A DNA stretch of 64,000 nt from Asterochloris sp. CNOR1 (taxonomy: Eukaryota > Chlorophyta > Trebouxiophyceae > Trebouxiales > Trebouxiaceae), in the NCBI GenBank assembly GCA_963969365.1, contig OZ017757.1, positions 558,001 through 622,000 of the forward strand, written 5' to 3'. How positions within the stretch are numbered: the stretch's first letter is position 1; each line of letters opens with the position of its first letter. A program made the translations under genes and the position numbers. The notes below the pieces were generated by a model. That model was not told the DNA's origin, ran no database searches, and was given only the letters and a program-made list of their open reading frames with translations. This document shows positions 36,121-47,311 of this stretch, piece after piece.

Positions 36121-37538
36121 AGCTTCAGAAGGACCTTGAGAGGCAGTGGCAGGTCTTGCAGAGGGTGCAGAGGGAACCCGAAGAGCGTCATGAATCTAAG
36201 AAGAAGTGGAATAGCTGCAGAGACATTTTGAAAACGATGCGCCTGTTGGCTCAGGGTGCCGTGCTAGTTCTGAAAGTGGCGCCATGCAGAGCTACTCACG
36301 TTAGCAGACATGCAAGCTGCTGGATTGTTGCTAGGTGTTTTTCTGATGAACATTTGCAACGAAAGGCCAGCTTGAGAACACAAAGTTCGTGCCATTTGGT
36401 GCCATTCAATGCAGGCACTGCTACAGCAGAACTGTCCAGTCCATTGCTTGTGGCAGCCATAGCACTTTGCGGCGAGCATGGTGGCTCAGAGCTCATGGCA
36501 GCAGTGTGCCGGATCCTGATGATGCCCAGAACTTTGCAGCACTTCTGGCAATCTCTAAGGAGGTGGAGCGAGCAGTTGAGTATCCCGCCAGGGATGCCGT
36601 GGCCAGCATAAGGGACAGCGGCATACAGGTAGGGCCCTGCACAGCGTGTCTTGCCTCTACTGCAGCAGGCAAGCATGCACCGTGCTGGCTCAGTACATGC
36701 CACATGTTTGCAGCTCTGCAGGGCCGCTGCAATCAGAAGCCCCTGCTGCCACCCCAGGCGCCCTGCCTGCAAGGGCGCAAAACCCTGGTGATGGACCTGG
36801 ACCAGTGTCTCATACATACGGTCCAGGATCAGGTGGCCGCCAAGTACTTTGCAGAGCAGCGCTTTGATTATGACTACAGCCTGAGGCTGGGCTTTGGCGC
36901 TGAGGATGAGGCAGCTGCAGCCAGACGGCCCCCGAATGTGCAGGGCTTCGTCCGGCCCCACGCCCTGGCCTTTCTCAAACAGGTCGCGCAATCCTTTGAG
37001 GTGGTGCTGTGGACGGCTGGCTCTCAGCCGTATGGCTCTGCGCTGGCAAAGTTCTTGGATCCAGAGGGGTGAGCTGCGCACCTCAGCAGCAGGCTTCTGA
37101 CAACTTTTGCACCTTCACTGCGCTGAGCATGCAACACCTCTCGAAGTGGCTCTGGCGCGCTGCAGGGCTATCTTCCAGCACGTTCTGGGCAGGGATAAGT
37201 GCCTTCAGCTTGACCAATGGGGTTTCAGCTTTGCCAAGGACCTTGCTGCGCTGGGCCGCGATCTTGCTGGCACAGTGATTGTGGACGACAACCCGCTGTC
37301 CTATGCACTCCAGCTGAGCAATGCCATCCCCATGGCACCCTTTGTAGGTCCACGCCGTGACTCCGTCAGTGGCTGTGAGTCACCACCTGACAACGCTTTG
37401 CTTGAAACATTGCCGCTCCTCAGGGAGCTCTGTGCTGCTGCCGATGTTAGGGCGGTGCTGCACAAGCGCTTCAGGCTTGCAGATCTCCTGAGTCGTGAGT
37501 TCATTGATAAGGAACGTGAAGCAAGCCTTGCAACGTAG
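36121..37538 (+). CDS. FCP1/NIF-type HAD phosphatase (5' end unresolved)
   Basis: Phosphatase of the FCP1/SCP (NLI-interacting factor) branch of the HAD superfamily; relatives remove phosphate from RNA polymerase II CTD or other phosphoserines. Exons: from 36121 (LQKDLERQWQVLQRVQRE, a charged coiled coil), about 36490-36628 (DPDDAQNFAALLAISKEVER), 36721-37068 (TLVMDLDQCLIHTV, then FVRPHALAFLKQVAQSFEVV and LWTAGSQPYGSALAKFLD) and 37166-37538 (VIVDDNPLSYALQLSNAIPM). The last two junctions are in phase (SGIQ/GRCNQ, DPEG/AIFQHVLGRDKC). Motif I has both aspartates but Cys where DxDx(T/V) has Thr or Val. The WTAG motif and the VDDNP motif are present. The sequence between the motifs is close to the family's usual spacing. 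Substrate unknown; start codon not found. Confidence 0.8.
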
Positions 37539-37632
37539 GCTTTCGAGGCTGAATTTGCTTGCACCAGATATTGTGCATTGGCCAGTGCCAGAAGTATGCA
37601 GCTGTGCCACAGTCAGAACACAGGTGGTCACC

Positions 37633-40345
37633 TCATGCATGTTGATGCACGTATACAGGCACTGCAAATGGCGTCAGGGAGTCTCTGAGGGCGTCAGTCA
37701 CCCACACATCTGCAGGTGCCTGCCAAACATCGCAAGAACCATCAGGGGCTGTGTTGGAGTGCTGAATATCTGAGCCATATTTGTGCTCACTGCGCACAAC
37801 CATGCCTTCTGGTAGACTGTAGATGTCAAGAAGGCCTTTGGTGGCCATCAGGCTAAGCATGAAGTCCACCTGCACAGGCATCACCAGCAGTGGCTGAGAC
37901 TGTACAAGAAGCACAGGCAGTCCTGGCAGCACATGGTGTGTGAGGGGCAAAGCATGAGCCCCACCTGATATCTGATGGGCCCAGCGGCCCCAAGCTCAAA
38001 CAGCTTTATCACAGCGTCTGCTGTGATGATGTACCCCATCAGCCCAGAAAAAGAATGCTGCAGACAGAGCAAGTCAGCTGCTGCTGGACTGCAAAAAGAG
38101 GCTGTCAAAGAGGTGTGTTGCGAATACATTACAAGCGTAGTGGGCTGAGCAGCGGGCCAAGTGTTCTGCGAAGAAAGCGTGCATACAGCACAAGTCTGTG
38201 CGGCATTAAGGATGCACATGCTGCCAGGGAATGCGCGCATCCCAACCCTGAGCCGTGCACGTCAAGGTATGACACAGACCGTCAGTCAAGGCAGCAGAGA
38301 TGCAGCGTGCAGGCTGTGCAGCCCCAGTGCAAACAGACGGGGGAGGCTGTGCAGCATCAGTGCAGGTTGCAGCAGGCTGTGCAGATGATGCCGCCTGGAG
38401 GCGCCTGTGCAGGGAGAGAGATGGCCTGCGGGAGCAGGGCGCACCACTCTGACAAAGTGCGGCTCCGTGGTGCAGTTGTGGCAGTCGGGGCGCAGGTGCA
38501 GCATGTGCCACCCAGGGGGCAGCACAGGCATGACCATCTGGAGGTCGGCCATCAGATCCTCGTCAACAGCCATGTCATCCTCCAGTATCTGCAGCACAGC
38601 TCGGTGTTCCTGAATGCACTTGAGGCCTAGCTACCACAGCAGCAGTGCCCAAGGAATGCTGCTCGTAGTCCAGCTGGTGGAGCAGATGGGGACTGAAGAT
38701 ATTCAGTAGAGGCTGCAGGCACTGACTGACAAAGTTGCTGCCACACCGTAGGCTGAACGCCTGTGGCACCGGCATCCTCAGAGTGCAGCAGTTCTGCCTC
38801 ACAGCCAAGCGGAGAAGCCACACATGGCTGGAGAGGGGCAGTGCAAGCTGTAGCCTCTCACCGGCAGATCTGCAACTGCCATGCAGCAAGCTGAAAGACT
38901 GCAGCGCTAAGGCCTCAGGGGTAGGGTGTTGAGGCAACAAGGTCACGGCAGCAGACCTGCCCACTGGCTGCACCAGAGCATCCCCCATCTTATGCTACCA
39001 GATGGTGGATACCCTGGCGCAGCCAGTCAGCAGGCCTGCTGCCGGAGGAGAGGATGGTGAGATGGTGCTCTGTTGTCAGGTACGGTCTCGGGAGGGTGGC
39101 TCATGGTGCAGATGCAAACATGGTGCAGGGGCCGCAGTGTGCAAGGCTGCAACACCATCTGGGGGAGTTGGTGGCATAGATTGTTACAGGACTTGATGCT
39201 GTAGCTAAAGCACTGCAGCGTCAGGACTCACCAGGCCATAGCTTGCCCCGCTGCGCAACAGCTGCAGCCACGCCCTGACGTGGCTCAGGTGGGCCCCAAT
39301 GGCGCCCCTACTGAGCTGCCCTGCAGCAGCGAGCACCACAGTCTGTGTGCGGGGTCTGCCTGTGCAATGTGAGAGCCTACCAGCAAGACACAGGCAGTAA
39401 GACATGCTGCGCCTGCACGGCCTGCATTCACCAATGGGCACTAGAGCTCATCCTCAGCTGAGAAAGGTAGCTTGCGGCACCATGTCCCCATGCAGGGCAC
39501 ATCGTGCTTGCTATTGTATGCCCCCTGCTGTGGGCTGTGCACAGGTAGGAGACCCCAGTAGCAAGGATGCCTTCATCCTGTCAAAGTCGGCGGTCTGTGT
39601 GTCTCTCTCTGCCATACAGCTTTCATCTTGATGCCACTGGGCAGTCAGAGCCCCAGGCCGCCTCCCCATGACACGGCTCAAGATGAGGTGGAGCGCCAGC
39701 GGCTGCTGTGCCTGGGCACACTCACAGCCCAGCCTAACTCACGCTTGACGTCTCCTGCGCTGCCTAAACAACCCTGGCGATGCCTGTGCACTCCAGCACC
39801 CTGGGTTCTGTGCAGCACTGCTGTCTCTGACTGATGTTGGTACAGTTTGAGAAACGTGTGCCCTGCACACCAAGCCATCTAATGTCTGTGCAGCTCCACC
39901 GTCTCCTACTGTTATTCACATAGAGCCTTGCTGTACCCACAAGTGCCAGGCCCTTCAGACCCAGCAAGGGCGCCACAATGGAGCCTCACCATGATTACAC
40001 TGTATCCCAAGGGACCTTTCTCATTCAGCATGCCATATGTTGCCACTCACCTTACCAGGCCACAGATACTCAGCCCCTGCTGCCCTGGCAGGATGTGGCA
40101 GCCTCACCATGATTGGTCCTGTATCCCATAGCCTCGCCCTGCTCCAGCTCTGCCAGGCTCTTCACGTTGAGCACGCTGAAGGGGGCCACTGTGCTGCCAT
40201 TGACGGCCCGCACCACGTGCAGGGGCAGCTGGCGCATGTCTGAGGCCTGGTAGCTCCTGTGAAAGAGATTTAGCCTGGCGCTCTGACGCCCATCATGGGG
40301 GATCATGCCAATCACGAAGACGGGCGTTGTGGGCGGAATGACGGC
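37633..40345 (-). CDS. GT25-like glycosyltransferase (5' end unresolved)
   Basis: Glycosyltransferase of the family 25 type (LPS/collagen galactosyltransferase fold). Exons in coding order: 40345-40108 (PVFVIGMIPHDGRQSARLNL, HVVRAVNGS), 39320-39232 (SRGAIGAHLSHVRAWLQLL), 38588 to about 38430 (ILEDDMAVDEDLMADL, PPGWHMLHLR), about 38058-37965 (FSGLMGYIITADAVIKLFEL) and 37869-37633 (VDFMLSLMATKGLLDIYSLP). Junctions GL/ILEDD and RYQ/VDFMLS are in phase. The GAIGC-type SH....W block, the LEDD metal-binding motif, the G..GYIIT..A..L motif and QVD...S match the family. It converges on the phosphatase gene, with stops about 95 bp apart. Exons upstream of 40345 may reach 42.7 kb but I could not prove them. 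Targeting to the secretory pathway is likely for the family and not seen directly. Confidence 0.8.
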
Positions 40346-40425
40346 CTGCCGGGCAGAAGTCAATAGATATGTCCTGGGGGAGCATGTCAGTCACAAAGAC
40401 GGGCACTGTGGGCAGTGGACCACAG
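39980..40425 (-). repeat. Two exon-edge duplications in the GT25-like gene
   Basis: The exon end and donor at 40100-40130 (GCCTCACCATGATTGG..CTGTATCCCA) recurs at 39981-40010 (GCCTCACCATGATTACACTG). The exon start at about 40302-40345 (ATCACGAAGACGGGCGTTGT) recurs at about 40386-40425 (GTCACAAAGACGGGCACTGT). Each copy lies on the intron side of its parent. Confidence 0.85.
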
Positions 40426-40599
40426 GTCCACACAGAGTGCCAAGTACCCTGGATGACAACGATCAAATTTTCTTGCTTGCCATGCGATGGGCTGGCTGCC
40501 AACGCAACAGAGGCTTGCTTTAGAGGCAGCAAGCTCAGAGGAAATGTTGCCCACATGATAGCACTGCTGGCTGGCTTGGGCTAGGTGCAGCAGCCAGGG

Positions 40600-42300
40600 C
40601 GCAAACAATCACTTGGCCTGGCATCTCCGCCTGGCAAGAGGCTTTGCTTCCATGAGGCAGCACTGCCCTTAGTGCGCACCAAAATCTGCAGGTCAGCTGA
40701 CAGCAGAGCAATGCACAATACCGCAGCTGGCCCTTGCTGACAAGAGCCGAGCCATGGCTTGCACAAGCTGGGAAGATGAGCCACAGGCTCCGTTGGCCAG
40801 GCTTGGGGACGCTGTGCTCAGCACCATGTGCAGATTGCACAGGCACCTGAGGGTATCATGCTGGCAGGACCGCTTGCATCTGCAGAGAGCACATGCTGGC
40901 CCTTGCATGCAGCAGTACGTGACCTGGATCTCTGCACGGGGCTCAGCAGAAGTGCTTTCCTGAAGCCTCAGGGATCCTTGTGCAGAAAGCACATCTTGGC
41001 CCGTGCACAAACAATCACTGCTTGCACTTGGGGTGGGGAGGGGCCCTGAAGTGTTGACCCCAAAGGGCATCAGGGGATGTGGCACAGTCAACACAGCTGT
41101 ATGTGTGAAGCCGTGCAGCATTCACCGCGTGTCGGTGCTTGGGCGGGGCAACGTGCGTCCCTGGTGAGCTGGCATCTGCCCGAAACACGCCGTATATGTC
41201 TGGCAGTGGGACTGCGCTGCCTGGCAGCGCCAGGAGGGTGCACAGGCACAGGCCGCAAGCCTGGCGCACTGCTGCCTGTGTGGCTCGTGGGCACCGCCAC
41301 CCCTGCAGAGCGTCAGGGGCCGTCAGCAAGTGTGGAACAGTGGGTGGAACGAGCTCTTTGCAGAGGGCCACTAAATCAAGGCGTGTGCAGCACGGCCTGG
41401 TCTGCAGGCAAGGTGCCTGCAGTGCCGCAAGCCTGTTTAGCACGTGTAAAGTACAGGAAGGAGTGAGCCGGCTGCACAAGCACGCAGCATCAAACTGTGG
41501 CTTTGTCTTTGGGTGTGAGCGTCCCTGCACAGCCTCTGGCCTTGTCAGACATGTGAAGCACGGAGCGGAAGGGGTTAAGTCTCCTGCAGCGCAGCATGCC
41601 AACAACTTCCCCTGCGAACGCCAGTGCCTCTCCAGTGGCGTGCTGGACGCCTTTCGAGCTGTCAGCAGGTGGAAGGGTGGGAAGGGCAGCAAGGTTTTGG
41701 CTGAGCAGGCTGACAGCCCTGCAGAAGGTTGGGGATAAGAATTGTCTGCAGCTGGTAGCCTGCAGCTGCAACTGTGTGCAGCACAGCATGATTTGGCCCA
41801 CAGACACCAGTGCCCCTGCAGAGGGCGGCAGGACGAATCTCCACAGTCAGCAGCTGGGCATCTGTGCATGGCAGCATGGCCTGCCCTGTAGAAGCACACG
41901 CCCATATGCAGGGGCTCAGAAGCATGCGCCGCAGGAGGGTTGTGACAGGCTGTTTGAAGCACACATTGCATGCAGAGCGAAGAGTTCGGTCAGCAGGGAC
42001 AACCATGTGCGAGGCCAGGGTGCTCTGGCCGCCGTGCAGAGGGTCAGCAGGTGGCGTCGCTGGCAGATGAAGCCATAAAGTGCTGTGGGCCTCAGGGCTG
42101 CATTGCTGTAGCTGCTGCAGGCTGCACAGCAAGGCAGTCCGCAGGTGAAGAGGCGGACAACGCAGGGAGTCCTGGCAAAGGCTGCCCTTGCTTGCCGAAG
42201 GGGCCATGAAGTGACACAGCATGCAGCTCACTTCTGTCATTGCGTGATTTGGCAGCAGCACAGGCAGAAATAGTGCGCACAGCGCACCTTCATAGTGCTA
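40600..42300. other. Repeat-rich stretch without a recognised gene
   Basis: The long minus frame at 41015-41971 is built of short degenerate repeats and resembles no protein. Units with GTGCCTGCAG or CCTGCAGAGC followed by GTCAGCA/GTCAGAC and GTG(T/A)G occur near 41055, 41293, 41412, 41526 and 41631, about 105-120 bp apart from 41293 on. It may be a long 5' intron of the GT25-like gene. Confidence 0.5.
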
Positions 42301-42700
42301 TCAGCCCCTGGGAGCAGGCAGTGTCCACTCTTGCCCCTCCCAGCGCCTAGTCTTTGCTGCAGCAATAGGAGCTTCTTGTTCTCTATGCTCATCTGGCTCT
42401 GTCCTCCACAGCTGACCTCCCATGATGCAGAAGGTCTCTGGGCGCATGTGAGCTGTTCTCATCGATGCTTGCAACACAGAGGACAGTGGCTTAAGCTCAG
42501 CCACAGGGCTACCTGTCGTTCACCCAGGCGTCCAAGGGGCTGCAGTTGGCTTTCCCGCGGGATTGCGGACTCCTGCAGCCGGTAATGGCCCAATACCTCC
42601 TGGAGATGAGGAGAACGTCTGCGATTGTCCCCAATACAACGCCTTGTGTTGGCCAAGGTTTTATAGTCAAAAGGTAAACATTTGACTGCGGATCCCTCAC
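42301..42700 (-). other. Exon-like sequence, unassigned
   Basis: Two minus-strand open segments look more protein-like than their surroundings: about 42700-42512 (VYLLTIKPWPTQGVVLGT, then ISRRYWAITGCRSPQ) and about 42504-42301 (MRTAHMRPETFCIMGGQLW). Their starts in the first case are ATG, and a GTAGCC donor follows the first. They could be 5' exons of the GT25-like gene or a separate short gene. I recognise no family. Confidence 0.25.
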
Positions 42701-43429
42701 CCCCCCTGGATTATTGCCACAGCATGGGCCATGCGGATTGCTGCCTGCCGAGCCTGATCAGAGGCCTCGTGAGGTCATCCGACACTCAATGATCCTGCAG
42801 CATGCATGGCAGGTTGCCTTCCCAGCACAAACTGCCAGGGAATAGAGCATTGTGTAGGTGGCATTGCTCCTGCAAGGTAACCTGTTTGCACTGCCATGCC
42901 TGCTGTGGCAAAATTCTGGCTGATGGACTGTGGTGCATATGCCACCACCTGGACCAAGATTCAGCATGAGCAGCAGCAGGTGCGCTCCAGAAGACCGTCT
43001 GCATCCTTTGCAGAGTGGCAGCAGTGCCGTCAACGGCGCAAACAGCCTGGCTGTGCAATGCGCTGGATCGGCTCATGTGTATTACCGAGGAGCTAACCCA
43101 GGTGGCTGCAATTCACTTCCACAGAGTCTTGTAGTGACCGCTGGCAACAAACAGTTGTGCTGGCTGATGAAAGGCATGGGAGCAGGTTGCAGATCTCTTG
43201 ATGCACAGTGATGCAAGTGGCCTCTCTCAGAACTCTGCCTCTCCGACACATCATGTCTCATGGAGGTGTGCCCACTTATAGTCAAGTACTTGATTTGCAG
43301 GATTGTTGTGCAGTGGTGCAGCACAACACATCACTTCAAACACCAAGTAAGTCAATGTTCAGCAGCAAAGCTTTCAAAGAACTTTAAGTCAGTGGAAGAG
43401 TTACAGCTCTGCCTGGATTGAGGATACTG
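42701..43429. other. Intergenic stretch downstream of SAL1, no gene supported
   Basis: Short open frames are present on both strands (for example 42896-43096 plus and 42775-42957 minus), but none resembles a known family or has a clear splice partner. It probably includes the SAL1 3' UTR. Confidence 0.4.
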
Positions 43430-46400
43430 TCAGGGAGCACCAATCTTCTGGATGACACTGACAATGGAGGCATGCAAGCGAGGTGTCGCTGTGACAATGC
43501 CTTGGTCAATGTCCAGCCACCGACTGCTGCCAAAGTCAAGGGGTTTGCCTGCAGATCATGTGAGCAGGATGAGATATGTATGTTAGCAGAGAATATTTTT
43601 AAGCCTCTCCCAAAGATACACTCTGCACCAGCAGCACCTCCAACAGCAGGCACTGACCTCATGCACAGCATTGTCTGCAGAAGCTTGCCCCCATCATCTC
43701 CAGCAGCAGGCAGGTGCAAGCGTGATCTCAGCAGCAGCATATGTCTCGATGTCCCTACCACCAGGGACCGTCCTCATGCACCAAAAATCTGTGCTGCATG
43801 CCCGCCGGACAAAAGACAGCCAGTACCAGCTGGACCCACAAGTATCCCAGCGGCAGGCACTTGCCTGAGGCATCACTGATCCTGGCGCCAGCCTCCTCCA
43901 CAATGACTGCACCAGCACAGTGGTCCCAGATCTTCTCGCGGTAGCCCTTGTGTGGGAACCTCAGCAGGATGGCTGCATCCCCCCTTGCAAGAGCCCCTGC
44001 AACAGCAGAACTGTGTTGGGCTTCAGCAGCCATGGGTGCCAAAGGTGCTCAGAGCCACTTAGCGAGCAGAATGGCTGCATAACCGCAGGCAAGGCCGCCT
44101 GCACAGCAGTATCAAACCTGTCACTGGTGCCATTAGTGCTGAGTGTAAGCCAGACAGCACTCACGCAGCATCTCAAAAAATTGAAGTCATCATTGTCACG
44201 GCTGTGTTCCCTGGGCATATGCAGCTGCTCATCAGCATATCATGGGACACCACAGCTGAAGCGTCAAGCACGGCCAGCAAAGCACTTGCCGCTCTGGGCT
44301 TTTGCAGACTGCACTGGGGAGCAGACAACAACATCGGATCACTTTGGCATGTCATGCTTAGCTGTCTCTACCTGCTAACAGGGATCTCACAGGAGGGCAT
44401 CATGTCAGACAGAGAGAGCAATGCAAAGGCCCCCGAGGGGCGCCCACAGTGCCTCACCATATTTTGCTTGGCTGTCCAGTCTGAGAGGTGGCGCTGTCAC
44501 CCCCAGCTCCTTGGCCAGCTGGGCAGTGAAGCCCTGGTTGGAGTGCCTGCTCTCAAAGGACTCCATGAATCGTGCATCTGAGAAGTCTGTCCTGTCAGTG
44601 AGCTTGAGGGGAGTGCTTGGCAAGTCTCCTGCAGGATGCAAAAGGACGATGTGAGCTTGGATGTCCGAGAAGTTTGCCCTGCCCTCGAGGAGCTCCCAGC
44701 TCAGCAGCTGCTCCAAGACGTTACTCCCTTGACTGTCGGCATGCACCATCCCTTCTCATGGGGCTAACAGCGGATCCCCTTGCCCCTTGACGGCCACATG
44801 AAGGAGACTGCTATCGGCAGCACCACCTGTAAAGCCCCACAAAGTGGACTTGCCCGTGCTTGCTGCAGCAGCACGGAGTGCTCGCTGCGCCACTATATCA
44901 GGATGGGCTGCCCGCTCGCCTGCACTGTCCCCTCTCAGGGGTCCCACAAAGGCGCCCTGCCCCGTGATGGCTGCGAAGAGGCAGCCTACGTCCCTGCTCC
45001 CCACCCGTGTTGCTGCTCCTGCCTGCCCATCCTCATCCTGAATGGGCTCCTGAGGAAGGTTGGGGCAGGCGAGAGCGCCCAGCACTGCCTGAGGACAGGA
45101 AGGGACACAGGTCCTGCAGATGGGCTCCTGAGCTCCATTGGGGCATGTGAGAGCCTTGTAGGTCCCTTTACAGTTGGAGCCTGCGAGGGGTCCTGCGAAA
45201 GGTTTTGAGGATGGCCTTGTGAGGAAGTCTGGGGCATGCAAAAGCACCCAGATCTGTCTGTAGGCCAGGCAGTGGAACTGGTTCTACAAAAGGCCTATCC
45301 CAATGATTCGGGTATGCAACTGCCTTCTTGAAGCGAAAGTCCAGGTAGTGGGCCCCGCAGTCAGCATACAATGGTGGGCAATGGGCTTGCACGCAGTGCA
45401 AGTGCAGCTGCCCATCTGGACTGCTAGCAGGTGGCTTTCCTCTGGCAGCTCTGCAGTGGCAAAGCAGCACCTCGGATGCTTGCAGCTGACATCCACACTC
45501 CACACGGCATGGCTTGCTGTGCTGGAAAAGCAGAATCTCCCGACTGATGGTGCTCAGACTTGCTCAAAAGGTTGCCTGTGCACAGCAAGCCTGGTGCACA
45601 TGGACTTGACAAAGCGAAGCAGGGCTGCCAACAAGTCCAGCAACAAGCATGCCAGGCTTCAGCAGCAGCAGGCAACACTGGATCTGATGAGCAGAGGCTG
45701 CCCACCTTCCCCTGATCAAGCAGGCCGAGGCAGATGGCATACTGCCGCATGCCAACAAAGCCCCTCGTGCCATCTATGGGGTCCAGGACCCAGTGCCGAC
45801 CCTGCATGTGGACATTGCTGTTCTGGGAAATGGACAGCCACTGAACACCATGTTACGGGTGAGGTCCAACACTACGTCTGGAGGGGGCAAAATCGCTGGC
45901 TGAAAGCAAAGACGATGGCAGGGTACACGGCTGGTGCGTGGCAAGCTTGAGGCGCTTTGTTGCCTACCACACCAGCGCCTATGACGGGCTGCGCTGATCA
46001 GCATACATTTGCCTGAGACCAACGCAGAATCGAGGTGGTGGCCAGCAAGACCAGGCTAGCCCATTGGGTTCCTATGCAGCGCAAGGCAGCCAATGCTCAA
46101 TTTGCTGCTGAGAAAGCGATGGGGGAACGAGCACCCAGGCTGACCCTCACACCCCCATGCAGCACAGGATTGTCAATGCTCAGGCCAGCCCTTAGCATAC
46201 CTGAGACCCTCCATCTGAACCTCCCTGATCAATGAGATCCAGTACTTGCTCCTGAGTCACAGAGGCGCCAGGCAGAACGCTGTTCACGGCATCTGTGATG
46301 GCTCGTGCCATACCCTGGCCCTCTGGTTTCCTGCAGGCAGCAGTTGCAGCAGTGCCTGTCAGCTCATGGCATACAGCCGTCAAGCACCGCCTGCCAGCAG

Positions 46401-47218
46401 AGGGCACTGAACCCTGAAGCATTGCCTGTCAGCCTGCTGGCAGCAGCTGCAGCATTTCCTGTAAGTCTAGAGCTTCAAGGTTGCCTTTTCCCGCCGTCTA
46501 CTGGACATGCAGGGACTGAACCATAGCAACAGATGATTGCGCCATGTTCTGAACGTCATCGTGTGAGGAGGCCAGCGGGTTGTGACAGTGGCTATGTGCT
46601 GTCTGGGAGGCAAGGCCTCACCTGAGGTCTGCAGAGTCCTCCTCAGCCACCATCCGGAAAGGGATGTCAGAGAAGGTCTGCTGTAGGCTCCATGCCACGA
46701 GCGCCTGTGCACCTGCACCGCCAGGCTGTGGACCCCCTGTACATTTCAATCGCATGTGGCAGTCTCAAGTGTCTAAAGCTGGGCAAGCTCACCGTAGTCA
46801 GCAATGGTGACAGGGGAGTCATCGCTCTTGTCTGTCCGCTCTGACTCCTTGAGCTGAAGTTGGATCTCCTGTTGGCACAGCAAGAACTTGTTGTTCAAAC
46901 CAGCATTGGCTGCAGGACCTCTTGCCAGGCAAGTCAGCGCACCGTGCACAGCTCTGCTGCAAGCTTCACTGCCTTGCATGCTGCAACAAGCTCCTCGCGG
47001 TACAACATGGCTAATGGTTTGCTAGTGGTACTGCGGACTGAACGGCACGCACCGCAATGCTTGGCGGTCCTGCCAATCAGGTGAGCAATGACAGGCAGGC
47101 CATTGACAGGGCGACGGTGCCACTGTTGCAGAAAGTATGATCTGAGGGAAGCCTTCTGCCTGTGGCTCTTGATCAGTCCGATTGCTGAGGTGAGGCCCAC
47201 TCGATTGCTCAGAATCAT
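43430..47218 (-). CDS. SAL1: 3'(2'),5'-bisphosphate nucleotidase (SAL1/HAL2-like)
   Basis: Hydrolyses 3'-phosphoadenosine 5'-phosphate to AMP, as in sulfur assimilation and PAP signalling. Exons: 47218-46943, 46868-46793, 46712-46622, 46330-46201, 45801-45706, from 45088, 44628-44458, 43996-43865 and 43548-43430. Hallmarks in order: YREELVAACKAVKLAAELC; DKSDDSPVTIADYG; FRMVAEEDSADLR; WVLDPIDGTRGFV, the DPIDGT metal site; LGALACPNLPQEPI; SRHSNQGFTAQLAKELG; RLDSQAKYGALARGDAAILL; FPHKGYREKIWDHCAGAVIV and EEAGARISDASG; then KPLDFGSSRWLDIDQGIV. Metal ligands E(ED), D, D of the IMPase fold and the WDHCAG aspartate are present. ATG 47218 gives a basic leader without acidic residues (SNRVGLTSAIGLIKSHRQK), consistent with organelle targeting as in Arabidopsis SAL1; an ATG nearer YREEL would give a cytosolic form. 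The last intron uses a GC donor. Confidence 0.93.
45045..45265 (-). repeat. Tandem copies of a SAL1 exon start
   Basis: The exon start coding LACPNLPQEPI (plus strand about 45045-45090, GGGCTCCTGAGGAAGGTTGG) is followed upstream in sense by copies at about 45121-45160 (GGGCTCCTGAGCTCCATTGG) and 45210-45260 (GGCCTTGTGAGGAAGTCTGG). In the copies the same frame still reads LTCPNGAQEPI and FACPRLPHKAI. Spacing is about 77 and 89 bp. Confidence 0.88.
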
Positions 47219-47311
47219 GTACGCCCCCAGCTGACCTAGAGGCTTGAAGGGTTGACTTTGACTTCCACAGGCTGGACGCAAGGCAGCACAGATGGAGCAG
47301 GTCAATTCAGA

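Noticed and set aside
41050-41660. CRISPR-like regularly spaced repeats
   Set aside because: Units are degenerate, lack constant spacers and cas genes, and the DNA is eukaryotic.
41015-41971. 318-residue minus-strand open frame with repeats
   Set aside because: Cys/Leu/Pro-rich sequence made of degenerate repeats, no family resemblance, better explained as intron arrays.
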